Notes: a model not told the origin generated them from the sequence alone. Positions 1 to 5,728 are shown, numbered from the stretch's first letter. The stretch: 7,978 nucleotides of DNA from Bacillota bacterium (GCA_023415715.1 JAEZJP010000310.1:1-7978), one strand, 5' to 3'. Numbers and translations: made by a program.

Positions 1-408
1 TGTCACATCAATGGACATGCCCATGCGCTCCATCAGCTCCGCAGCGCGGCGGTTGATCAGTTTCCAGTTGATCTGCGCCCGCTTCATCGGCTGGCGGCCG
101 ATGAAAATGTTTTCCGCCACCGTAAGGTTTAAGCACAGGTTGATCTCCTGGAACACCGTTGATATGCCCATGGCAATGGCGGCCTGCGGGGTGGACGGCC
201 GTATGGTATGGCCATCCAGCTCGATGGTGCCCGTATCCATATGGTGGACCCCGGTCAGGCATTTGATCAATGTGGACTTGCCCGCGCCGTTTTCGCCCAG
301 CAGCGCGTGCACCTCGCCCCTTTTCAGCGAAAAATCCACACTGTCCAGCGCTTTGACGCCCGGAAACTCAATGGAAATGCCCTTCATTTCCAGAACATTG
401 TCCTGCAA
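1..408 (-). CDS. ytfR: Sugar ABC transporter ATP-binding protein, YtfR-like (5' part, cut by window edge)
   Basis: This is the N-terminal 136 residues of the ATPase of a CUT2-type sugar importer; the 3' part lies beyond the left edge. It would power uptake of the sugar captured by the binding protein encoded just upstream. The first ABC domain shows the Walker A motif GENGAGKST at residues 38-46, the Q-loop glutamine at about 87 in STVFQEINL, and the typical LTVAENIFIGRQP segment at 95-107. The pattern FPGVKALDSVDFSLKRGE near the N-terminus closely matches my memory of E. coli YtfR. I choose a TTG start at 406-408 because a GAGGGG Shine-Dalgarno (417-422) sits 8 nt upstream and an in-frame TGA lies four codons before it; a later ATG would trim seven residues and has a poorer ribosome site. 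The gene follows the binding-protein gene by 107 bp containing a hairpin, so they are probably one operon. Family members are usually about 500 residues with two ABC domains. Ribose, galactose or xylose specificity cannot be excluded. Confidence 0.93.
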   Translation of the reverse strand, partial: MQDNVLEMKGISIEFPGVKALDSVDFSLKRGEVHALLGENGAGKSTLIKCLTGVHHMDTGTIELDGHTIRPSTPQAAIAMGISTVFQEINLCLNLTVAENIFIGRQPMKRAQINWKLINRRAAELMERMGMSIDVT

Positions 409-454
409 AACATCATCCCCTCAATCCGGAATGCTCCCGCCTTTATACGTCAAG

Positions 455-484
455 GACGGATGAGGGCGCCGGCCCTCATCCGTC
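455..484 (-). promoter_or_regulatory. Intercistronic hairpin between the binding-protein and ATPase genes
   Basis: A perfect 13-bp stem, GACGGATGAGGGC paired with GCCCTCATCCGTC, encloses a 4-nt loop. It lies in the 107-bp gap between the stop of the ytfQ-like gene and the start of the ytfR-like gene. On the minus-strand transcript it is not followed by a run of U, so it is not a standard intrinsic terminator. Hairpins in this position in sugar ABC operons are known to stabilise the upstream binding-protein mRNA or cause partial termination, so that more binding protein than ATPase is made. That role here is inference. Confidence 0.75.
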
Positions 485-515
485 TTGGCCCGAAAACATA
501 AGGCCTTTGGCAGGA

Positions 516-1520
516 TCAGTACTTGCGGTTGGCCAGATCGTCAGCGGCCTTCTGGGACAGCTTGGTGCCGTCCGCGGTGTAGGCGATGCCGCCGCTTAAG
601 TCATACACGAACTCTTCGGGATGCAGCACGCCCTTTTCGAAGGTCTTGCCGGCTTCCAGGTCCTTGATGCAGGAGATAACGAACTTGGAGTAGAGCGGCG
701 TGCACTCGATGGTGGCGTTCATCTCGCCCGCGATGATCGCTTCGAAAGCAGTCTTCACGGCGTCGCAGCCTACGATGATGATGTCCTTGCCCGGTACCTT
801 GCCGGCGGCCTTGATGGCGGCGATGGCGCCCAGGCCCATGTCGTCGTTCTCAGCGAACAGGAGGTCGATGTCGGGATTGGCCTTGAGCAAGCTCTCCATA
901 ACGGTCTGGCCTTCCGCACGGGTGAAATTGCCGGTCTGGGAGGCGATGACCTTGATGTTCGGGAAGCTCGTCAAAGCTTCGTTGATGCCGTTGGTGCGCT
1001 CGGTGGCAGCGGTGGCGCCGGTGGTGCCTTCCAGCACGACAGCGTTGACCTGCTCTTCGCCGCGGCCGACGCTCTTTAAGTAATTGCCGGCCCAGAAGCC
1101 CATCCTGCGGCCTTCCTCGGTGAAGTCACCGCCGAAAGCGGCAGCGTACTCGATCTTGTCGGCGCAGTCAGGCATACGGTCGACCAGGATCAGGGGGATC
1201 TCGGCCTCGTTGACTTCCTTGAGGACCTCATCCCAGCCGGTGGTCACAACGCCGGTGAAGAGGATGTAGTCAACACCCTGGGAAATGAAGTTGCGCAGAG
1301 CCTTGATCTGATTCTCCTGATGCTGCTGTGCGTCGTCATACACAAGGTTCCAGCCCTCGGCCTTGATGCCGTTGCACAGGTCGTCGGTGTTGGCGGTGCG
1401 CCAGTCGGACTCCTGCCCGATCTGCGAGAAGGCGACGGTCAGTGTTTTTTCCGCGCCCGCTGTTGCGGCCACGCCGGCCACCATCAATACGCATAGTACC
1501 AAAGCTACCAGTTTCTTCAT
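516..1520 (-). CDS. ytfQ: Sugar ABC transporter substrate-binding protein, YtfQ-like (galactofuranose type)
   Basis: This is a 334-residue extracellular sugar-binding protein of the periplasmic-binding-protein type 1 fold (Peripla_BP_4). It captures a sugar outside the membrane and hands it to the importer. Residues 1-23 form a signal peptide (MKK, a hydrophobic core, cleavage likely after AGA-23); there is no lipobox. The mature N-terminus reads TLTVAFSQIGQESDWR, then QQHQENQIKALRNFISQGVD and TGWDEVLKEVNEAEIPLILVDR, and later ENDDMGLGAIAAIKAAGK. These segments closely match E. coli YtfQ, the galactofuranose-binding protein, as I remember it. The frame stays open 42 codons further upstream, but that extension is not signal-like, and the ATG at 1518-1520 has a GGAGG site (1530-1534) 9 nt away. 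It is the first gene of the operon, as usual for CUT2 systems. I am very sure of the family and moderately sure of the sugar; galactose, arabinose or ribose remain possible. Confidence 0.95.
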   Translation of the reverse strand: MKKLVALVLCVLMVAGVAATAGAEKTLTVAFSQIGQESDWRTANTDDLCNGIKAEGWNLVYDDAQQHQENQIKALRNFISQGVDYILFTGVVTTGWDEVLKEVNEAEIPLILVDRMPDCADKIEYAAAFGGDFTEEGRRMGFWAGNYLKSVGRGEEQVNAVVLEGTTGATAATERTNGINEALTSFPNIKVIASQTGNFTRAEGQTVMESLLKANPDIDLLFAENDDMGLGAIAAIKAAGKVPGKDIIIVGCDAVKTAFEAIIAGEMNATIECTPLYSKFVISCIKDLEAGKTFEKGVLHPEEFVYDLSGGIAYTADGTKLSQKAADDLANRKY

Positions 1521-1572
1521 GAGGCAATACCTCCATTCGATTTGGACATGTTCACCATGCCTTGTTAAAAAA

Positions 1573-1609
1573 ATTATATGACACGATCCACTGGAAATAA
1601 ATGTGTCAA
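1573..1609 (-). promoter_or_regulatory. Candidate promoter of the ytfQ-like operon with an overlapping dyad
   Basis: On the minus strand a perfect TATAAT lies at 1573-1578, about 53 bp before the ATG. A perfect TTGACA lies at 1604-1609, but 25 bp separates the two boxes, too far for a normal sigma-A promoter; the hexamer at the ideal 17-bp distance is poor. The -10 call is therefore good and the -35 uncertain, which suggests an activator-dependent promoter. The arms TGACAC (1579-1584) and GTGTCA (1603-1608) form a perfect dyad with an 18-bp spacer that touches the -10 box and covers the TTGACA, a plausible regulator site. Confidence 0.5.
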
Positions 1610-1680
1610 TTTCTGAATATGGTTTGATTTTTTTGGAACCTGTCATAAAGTGGGTACTATTCTACGATGGCCAGGGGATT

Positions 1681-1697
1681 AAATTACGGCGTAATTT
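1681..1697. promoter_or_regulatory. 17-bp perfect palindrome upstream of the ytfQ-like promoter (candidate operator)
   Basis: AAATTAC and GTAATTT flank a GGC centre, giving a perfect inverted repeat with 7-bp arms. It lies about 100 bp upstream of the TATAAT box of the sugar-transport operon, a typical position for an activator or auxiliary operator. No regulator gene is present next to it in the window, so the protein that might bind is unknown. Confidence 0.4.
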
Positions 1698-1788
1698 TCC
1701 GTTCGTGAAAGGCGGACTTTTTTGGGCTTCAAAAGAGATAATTCGAGGCCTGCTTAAGATGGATATTGCACTATATTCTGATACCATG

Positions 1789-1817
1789 TTGCATTACAAT
1801 TGGAAATATTGTAAAAT
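1789..1817 (+). promoter_or_regulatory. Weak plus-strand promoter candidate
   Basis: TTGCAT (1789-1794) and TAAAAT (1812-1817) are separated by exactly 17 bp. The -10 box matches consensus at five of six positions, the -35 at only three. The spacer contains the dyad TACAAT-N7-ATTGTA (1795-1813). It would give a leader of roughly 270 nt before the VanW gene, running through the palindromic repeat. This is a weak call in AT-rich DNA. Confidence 0.25.
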
Positions 1818-1896
1818 TCTGATTAAAGCAGCAGCTGGTTAGCTTCTCTGCCGGGGCTTTGGTTGCTAGGCAAATCTATTTATCCCCGCACGAACA

Positions 1897-1976
1897 CCGT
1901 AGGGGCGATTAGTAATCGCCTGCATGCTGCGGTTAGAATATGTCACTTGGCGGGCGATTACTAATCGCCCCTACGG
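1897..1976. repeat. Nested palindromic intergenic repeat, 80 bp
   Basis: Two perfect 24-bp inverted arms (1897-1920 and 1953-1976) flank a 32-bp centre. Each arm is itself palindromic: GGCGATTA and TAATCGCC around one central base. The arms begin and end with the CCGTAGGGG/CCCCTACGG blocks. As RNA or single-stranded DNA it could form either one long hairpin or two short ones. There is no coding capacity and no U tract. From memory, hairpins opening with GTAGGGGCG are spread through many Clostridia genomes, so this is probably a dispersed, MITE- or REP-like element rather than part of the flanking genes. Confidence 0.85.
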
Positions 1977-2006
1977 CATCGTTTGTCTATAGGCTTATCT
2001 GACGGA

Positions 2007-2023
2007 GGCGATCGTCCGCCCCT
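2007..2023. repeat. Degenerate relative of the adjacent palindromic repeat
   Basis: The segment GGCGATCGTCCGCCCCT resembles the right arm of the 1897-1976 repeat, which starts GGCGATTA and ends CGCCCCT, with a changed and shortened middle. It has its own short dyad around CGATCG. It may be a decayed half-copy left by rearrangement of such repeats. The match is short, so chance is possible. Confidence 0.3.
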
Positions 2024-2093
2024 CCTCATGGAATTTATTGATGCTCTCATGATTAAAACCGGCCGCTTTTTATAGAGAAAGGATTTACAAAAG

Positions 2094-3083
2094 ATGAAAC
2101 GAATTTATTTGGTTCTTGTTGTATTATGCACTTTATTGCTTTCATCTTCCGCCTGCGGGGAGGCGTCAAGCCCCGCCTTATCCAATGACAAGCCAATGTA
2201 CGAAGCCGTAGTAAACACCGCTTTCCACATAAGGGCGGCCCCGGAAGAAAAATGCCGGTGGGTCACAGAGGTAAATAAAGGCGAAGGGCTAACAGTGCTT
2301 GAATACGGCCAACAATGGTGCCGCGTACAGTATGGCAACTCCCAGGGTTATTGCAAAACAAAATGGCTTCACCGCTTCCGCTCCCTTGGGCCAGATATGG
2401 CGCCTGTCCCCGGGAATCTGAACCAGGAAGGCTTTGCCCAGGTGATATCGCCTTTGCATGTGTATATTCCCGAATATTCGGGCAACGACTTTCAACCGGG
2501 CAGCCTCATATCCATCCACCGGTGGAATGAGAAAAACGCGGCTATCCATATGATGCAGACCGTAACCGAGCTTGCATCCGCCGCGCTGAAATTCACCCCC
2601 TACGTACCCTGGGAAGGGGCCGGTTCCGGCGATCCCATCGGCGGGTTTACTACGTATTACAATGAAAAGACGGGCGGCAGGCTATCAGAAAACAGGCGGT
2701 GGAACATTGAACTGGCATGCAATCGCGTAAACGGCACGGTGGTGCGTGCCGGCGAATCGTTTTCCTACAACGCATTGTGCGCGCCTTACAATAAGGGGAA
2801 CGGATACAAAATGGCGCCCAATATCAGCGATGACGGGCAGGGGTACGGCGGTGGCGTTTGCCAGCTGACAACAACGGTCTATAATGCCGTGCTTGGCCTT
2901 CCGCTTCAAATTGTGGATTGGTCTGTTCACAGGGATTCGGGCGTTGCCTACATACCCAGGGATTTTGACGCGGCCGTCGGCAGCTACAGCGATCTCGTGT
3001 TCGAAAACACGCTGCCCTACGATATACGTATGGTGGCGCTGCCGCAAAACGGCCTGCTGACCGTATTGATTTACAGGTATTGA
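2094..3083 (+). CDS. Secreted SH3-VanW domain protein
   Basis: This 329-residue exported protein probably acts at the cell wall. Residues 1-21 are a signal sequence ending SSSAC-21, an imperfect lipobox, so it could be a lipoprotein or be cut by signal peptidase I a little later. Residues 38-92 look like a bacterial SH3 domain (FHIRAAPEEKCRWV, then QQWCRVQYGNSQGYCKTKWL). A linker leads to a VanW domain at about 180-328: GGFTTYYN, NRRWNIELACNRVNGTVV, GESFSYN, then GGGVCQLTTTVYNAVL with Cys256, a conserved His279 and YIPRDFDAAV. The biochemical role of VanW domains is unsettled, and despite the name nothing here indicates vancomycin resistance. Many Clostridia VanW proteins carry a membrane anchor and a peptidoglycan-binding domain; this one has an SH3 domain instead. 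The ATG has AAAGGA (2078-2083) 10 nt upstream. No terminator is obvious after the gene. Confidence 0.9.
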   Translation: MKRIYLVLVVLCTLLLSSSACGEASSPALSNDKPMYEAVVNTAFHIRAAPEEKCRWVTEVNKGEGLTVLEYGQQWCRVQYGNSQGYCKTKWLHRFRSLGPDMAPVPGNLNQEGFAQVISPLHVYIPEYSGNDFQPGSLISIHRWNEKNAAIHMMQTVTELASAALKFTPYVPWEGAGSGDPIGGFTTYYNEKTGGRLSENRRWNIELACNRVNGTVVRAGESFSYNALCAPYNKGNGYKMAPNISDDGQGYGGGVCQLTTTVYNAVLGLPLQIVDWSVHRDSGVAYIPRDFDAAVGSYSDLVFENTLPYDIRMVALPQNGLLTVLIYRY

Positions 3084-3228
3084 CCGCAATTGTTCTTACA
3101 CGCATCCCCCCGCAGTATATTAGCAATGAATAGACGGGCGCTTTATTTAAAGCCTGGTTGGACATAAGGGAAAAACGTCTCTATTGCCTCAAATTATACT
3201 GCAACCATGAGAAAGGAAGGGGATCGCC

Positions 3229-3558
3229 ATGTTCGAAAGCAAAATGGCCAAGGTGGAAAAAGCGGTCAGGAAGGGAAACGAGCAAGCGCTCATCAAGCTG
3301 GCGGAATCCAAGGACGCGGAGAGCAGGCTGGCGGCCATCGACGGGCTGGGGAAAACAAGGGGCGACGACGGATTCAACTACCTGGTCCTGCTTATTAGAA
3401 ACCAGGACGCTTTAATCCGCACCGCAGCGGCCAAGGCCCTGGGGGAGACGAGAAATCCCCACGCCAAGGCGTACCTGAAGGCCCAGTACAAAGTGGAAAC
3501 AGACCCTGAGGCACGCAAGGCCCAGGATGAAGCCGCGTCCAAAATCAAGGAGTTCTGA
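3229..3558 (+). CDS. Small HEAT-repeat protein
   Basis: This 109-residue soluble protein consists of HEAT-like (PBS-lyase type) helical repeats. Two clear units are seen at about 29-56 (DAESRLAAIDGLGKTRGDDG, then a hydrophobic helix) and 58-86 (NQDALIRTAAAKALGETRNP, then a second helix), with a partial third at 92-109. The N-terminal 28 residues are rich in lysine and glutamate and probably form a capping helix. There is no signal peptide or catalytic motif. Such short HEAT proteins usually mediate protein contacts, and no partner can be named here. The ATG follows an AGGGG site (3218-3222) at 6 nt. A TATACT at 3195-3200 could be a -10 box, but it lacks a good -35. The gene stands alone, 145 bp after the VanW gene and about 260 bp before the Xre gene. 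A longer frame starting at 3158 overlaps it but is not protein-like. Confidence 0.85.
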   Translation: MFESKMAKVEKAVRKGNEQALIKLAESKDAESRLAAIDGLGKTRGDDGFNYLVLLIRNQDALIRTAAAKALGETRNPHAKAYLKAQYKVETDPEARKAQDEAASKIKEF

Positions 3559-3580
3559 GAAGTAAGGATTTGATTTGATA

Positions 3581-3644
3581 TAGGCTGTTACGTGACTGTG
3601 CCCGGCAGGGGTGAAAAACCCTCCTGGCGCCCCGGAACAGCTTA
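3581..3644. other. Compact multi-stem inverted-repeat structure of unknown role
   Basis: Nested complementary segments can fold into one bulged hairpin. The base is TAGGCTGTT (3581-3589) paired with AACAGCTTA (3636-3644), 9 bp with one G-T pair. Next come CCGG (3602-3605) with CCGG (3632-3635), CAGG (3606-3609) with CCTG (3623-3626), and GGT with ACC around a GAAAA loop (3613-3617). There is no U tract after the stem on either strand, so it is not a standard terminator. It could be a small structured RNA, a leader element of the Xre operon, or a dispersed palindrome. I do not recognise a known RNA family. Confidence 0.4.
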
Positions 3645-3721
3645 TTGTCATGTGCGGAAATGAAATGGAAACAGATTCCAGACCGGTGGAGTGGACAAGC
3701 GTACTTCGGTTTGCAAAATAA

Positions 3722-3742
3722 ACTTTGCAAGAATTGCAAAGT
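3722..3742. promoter_or_regulatory. Perfect palindrome upstream of the Xre promoter (candidate operator 1)
   Basis: ACTTTGCAA and TTGCAAAGT flank a GAA centre, a perfect 9-bp-arm inverted repeat. Its right end abuts the -35 region of the Xre-gene promoter. The half-site TGCAAAGT at 3735-3742 recurs 23 bp downstream at 3758-3765 within the promoter spacer, and a related TTTGCAAA lies just upstream at about 3710-3717. Repeated sites in phase with a promoter point to cooperative binding, most simply by the Xre protein encoded next to it. Confidence 0.7.
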
Positions 3743-3775
3743 ACACTTGACAAAAAATGCAAAGTGTACTATGCT
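3740..3775 (+). promoter_or_regulatory. Promoter of the Xre operon inside a perfect dyad (candidate operator 2)
   Basis: A consensus TTGACA (3747-3752) and TATGCT (3770-3775) are separated by 17 bp, which is a strong sigma-A promoter pattern. It gives a start near 3782 and a leader of about 40 nt. The perfect inverted repeat AGTACACTT (3740-3748) and AAGTGTACT (3762-3770), with a 13-bp spacer, overlaps the edges of both boxes. A protein bound there would block RNA polymerase, so autorepression by the Xre protein is the simplest reading. Confidence 0.8.
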
Positions 3776-3822
3776 AAAAGTGCGGACCAGTCAAGCAGAA
3801 ACGATTGCGGGGGCGTGATAGA

Positions 3823-4029
3823 TTGAAAACAAAGATCCGTGAACTGCGCAAGCAGCGCAAACTATCGCAGGAGGAACTGGCGCAGGCGGTTGGAACAACG
3901 CGGCAGACCATCACATCCATCGAGGTGGAAAAGTTTACGGCATCCTTGGTTCTGGCCTACAAAATCGCCAAATACTTCGGGCTGGCCATAGAAGAGGTTT
4001 TCGATTTTTCTGATGTGGAGGATTTTTGA
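3823..4029 (+). CDS. Xre-family helix-turn-helix regulator
   Basis: This 68-residue protein is almost entirely one HTH_3 (Cro/CI) DNA-binding domain, with no sensor domain. The helix-turn-helix is at about 15-34 (SQEELAQAVGTTRQTITSIE), with TRQTITSIE as the recognition helix, followed by the usual AYKIAKYFGLAIEEVFDF. I choose the TTG at 3823, giving the family-typical start MKTKIRELRKQRKLSQEEL, with a GGGGG site about 10 nt upstream; an in-frame TTG at 3805 adds six residues that do not fit. Only 1 nt separates its stop from the next gene, whose ribosome site lies inside its last codons, so the two are translationally coupled. In Firmicutes such regulators often pair with small membrane proteins. 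It probably binds the TTGCAAAGT/AAGTGTAC palindromes at its own promoter. The signal that controls it is unknown. Confidence 0.93.
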   Translation: MKTKIRELRKQRKLSQEELAQAVGTTRQTITSIEVEKFTASLVLAYKIAKYFGLAIEEVFDFSDVEDF

Positions 4030-4030
4030 C

Positions 4031-4483
4031 ATGGAGCTGTACAGGAAAACGGTTCAAAAAAGGATGGCTGTCCTATCCGCAATGGTGCTGGCCGTGGGTC
4101 TGCCCATGATATTTGATGCGTTTCATCTCATTACGCCCATCGGGGACAGCGCGGCCTGGGGTGACTTTTGGCACGGGATGCTCCTTGGCATGGGCATTGC
4201 CGCGGAGATCCTGGGCATATTTTTCCTGGCAAGGTATATGGATATTCTTAAAGACAACGCAAAGCTAAAGGAGGCATATGTGCGGGAAAATGATGAGCGG
4301 GGCACCGTCATCGCCTCCCATGTGGGCAGGAACGCATACTGGTTTGATATGCCTGTTTTGATCCTGGGCATTATCATCGGCGGATACTTCAATCAAACGG
4401 TGTCGCTGACCTGCCTGGCTGTTTTTGCCTGTTTGCTGTTGACAAGAACGGCACTGTACGCCTATTATCATAAAAAGTACTGA
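4031..4483 (+). CDS. Four-helix membrane protein paired with the Xre regulator (DUF2178/DUF3796-like)
   Basis: This 150-residue integral membrane protein has four predicted helices at about 12-34, 48-68, 106-122 and 124-146. Between helices 2 and 3 lies a cytoplasmic-looking stretch with KLKEAYVRENDERGTVIASHVGRNAYW (about 78-104, quoted here only by its ends). The KEAYVRENDER core is a signature I associate with small Firmicutes membrane proteins encoded beside Xre regulators and annotated as DUF2178 or DUF3796; the exact family is from memory. There is no catalytic motif. The ATG at 4031 has GGAGG (4017-4021) 9 nt upstream, so I prefer it to the in-frame ATG at 4013, which would overlap the regulator gene and add an unlikely MWRIFD. 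It may sense membrane state or act as a partner that modulates the regulator, but that is inference. Confidence 0.85.
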   Translation: MELYRKTVQKRMAVLSAMVLAVGLPMIFDAFHLITPIGDSAAWGDFWHGMLLGMGIAAEILGIFFLARYMDILKDNAKLKEAYVRENDERGTVIASHVGRNAYWFDMPVLILGIIIGGYFNQTVSLTCLAVFACLLLTRTALYAYYHKKY

Positions 4484-4534
4484 CTATCTGGCGGCAATAC
4501 GAATCATCCCGGCGGAAGAAAGAGGATTAATAAA

Positions 4535-5659
4535 ATGGATACATTTTTGAACGAGGCTTCTTACCGGCTTCAAAGTGAAGAGGATATTCCCTCTCCGGCG
4601 CTTGTCTTTTATAAGGATATCATTCAAAAGAACATTCAATCCGCAATCGCCATAGCCGGCGGGGCGGGCCGGCTGTGGCCGCATATGAAAACCCACAAAT
4701 GCCGGGAAATCATCAAAATGCAAATGGAGCAGGGCATCCGCCGCTTCAAGTGCGCCACCATCGCGGAGGCGGAAATGACGGCCCAGTGCGGCCCGGATGC
4801 GGTTTTGCTGGCGTATCCGCTTGTAGGCCCGAATATCGCCCGCTTTATTACACTTACAAAAAAATATTATGACCTCATCTTCTATGCCATCGGCGATGAC
4901 TTTACGCAGCTTGCGCTTTTATCGGAGGCTGCCATTGCCCAAAAGACGCAGGTGCGCGCGCTTTTGGATATGAACCTGGGCATGAACCGCACCGGCGCTG
5001 CATATGAGCAGGCGGATGCGCTTTACAGGCAGGCTTGCGCGCTGGACGGCCTATCCATGCAGGGGCTGCACTGCTACGACGGCCATCGCTCGGAAGCGTT
5101 TGAACTTCGGGTGCAAAAGGTGGAGGAAAGCTTGCAGCCCGTGCATGCGCTTGTTGAGAATTGGCGCCGGGACGGCCTGGAATGCTCCATCCTGGTGATG
5201 GGGGGAACGCCCTCCTTCCCATGCCACGCGGCCTACGCGGATGTGTTTTTGTCGCCCGGCACGCTGATCGTGATGGACGCGGGCTATCAAAAGAAGTATC
5301 CGGAACTGAATTTTGTGCCCGGCGCGGCCTTATTGACAAGGGTGGTCAGCCATCCCGGCGAAGGAATTTTTTCGCTGGATCTTGGATACAAGGGGATTGC
5401 TTCAGATCCCGCCGGCAGCCGTGGCGTACTGCTAGGCATAGATCATGCCGAAGCTCTGTTCCAAAGCGAGGAGCACTGGACCTTTAAAATGAAGCCGGGG
5501 CACGAAGGGGAGCGTCCGCCCGTCGGCAGCGTGCAGTACGTGATCCCCACGCACATTTGCCCGACGGTGGCGCTGTACGCTTATGCCTTGGTTGCGGAAG
5601 GCGGAAGCACCACAGGCAAATGGGAAATTGCCGCAAGGGACCGCTGCATTGGCGTATAA
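4535..5659 (+). CDS. D-TA family PLP-dependent enzyme (D-threonine aldolase / D-serine dehydratase-like)
   Basis: This 374-residue fold-type III PLP enzyme has an alanine-racemase-like N-terminal barrel and a C-terminal D-serine-dehydratase-like domain, the normal length for the family. DIPSPALVFYKDIIQKNI opens the barrel. Lys52 in PHMKTHK is the expected Schiff-base lysine. DMNLGMNRTG (about 148-157), GLHCYDGH and VMGGTPSFP follow. Near the C-terminus PTHICPTVAL places His340 and Cys342 in an H-x-C pair. In D-serine dehydratases and D-threo-3-hydroxyaspartate dehydratases the His/Cys pair binds Zn, whereas classical D-threonine aldolases, as I recall, use His and Asp, so a dehydratase-type reaction on a D-amino acid is somewhat favoured. 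The ATG has AGAGGA (4521-4526) 8 nt upstream. It lies 51 bp after the membrane protein gene with no visible terminator between, so it is probably cotranscribed from the Xre promoter. It ends 7 bp before a repeat element. Confidence 0.9.
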   Translation: MDTFLNEASYRLQSEEDIPSPALVFYKDIIQKNIQSAIAIAGGAGRLWPHMKTHKCREIIKMQMEQGIRRFKCATIAEAEMTAQCGPDAVLLAYPLVGPNIARFITLTKKYYDLIFYAIGDDFTQLALLSEAAIAQKTQVRALLDMNLGMNRTGAAYEQADALYRQACALDGLSMQGLHCYDGHRSEAFELRVQKVEESLQPVHALVENWRRDGLECSILVMGGTPSFPCHAAYADVFLSPGTLIVMDAGYQKKYPELNFVPGAALLTRVVSHPGEGIFSLDLGYKGIASDPAGSRGVLLGIDHAEALFQSEEHWTFKMKPGHEGERPPVGSVQYVIPTHICPTVALYAYALVAEGGSTTGKWEIAARDRCIGV

Positions 5660-5728
5660 GATCCCTGGGCAGTCTCATTTGAAGTTTCAAAGAACAAGAG
5701 AGGATGCCTCCGAAGGTCCAGGGCGATC

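Larger units (their letters stand above)
1521..2093. other. Intergenic region between the divergent ytfQ-like and VanW genes
   Basis: This 573-bp stretch holds no convincing gene. Its left two thirds, to about 1830, are AT-rich and contain the ytfQ-side promoter, a 17-bp palindrome and a weak plus-strand promoter candidate. The right part holds a nested palindromic repeat (1897-1976), a degenerate relative of it (about 2007-2023), and the ribosome-binding site of the next gene (AAAGGA, 2078-2083). A 79-codon plus-strand frame at 1603-1842 has no ribosome site, overlaps the minus-strand promoter and looks random in composition. Confidence 0.7.

Noticed and set aside
1521..1646. 42-residue N-terminal extension of the sugar-binding protein
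   Set aside because: The downstream ATG has a strong GGAGG site and a perfect signal peptide directly after it; the extension covers the TATAAT box.
1603..1842. A 79-codon plus-strand frame in the ytfQ-VanW spacer
   Set aside because: It has no ribosome-binding site, overlaps the minus-strand promoter elements and has no recognisable domain or coding-like composition.
2094..3083. Vancomycin resistance gene, from the VanW domain
   Set aside because: VanW domains occur in many proteins outside van clusters; no vanA/B ligase, vanH, vanX or VanRS genes are in the window.
3140..3153. GCTTTA-TT-TAAAGC palindrome as terminator of the VanW gene
   Set aside because: The stem is short and AT-rich with no following U run; it is within what chance could produce.
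3158..3415. Alternative frame overlapping the HEAT-repeat gene
   Set aside because: Its translation is rich in Arg, Trp and Ser with no domain, while the overlapping frame gives clear HEAT repeats and a good ribosome site.
3823..4483. Toxin-antitoxin or prophage repressor module
   Set aside because: The partner has four transmembrane helices and a KEAYVRENDER-type signature rather than a toxin fold, and no phage genes are nearby.
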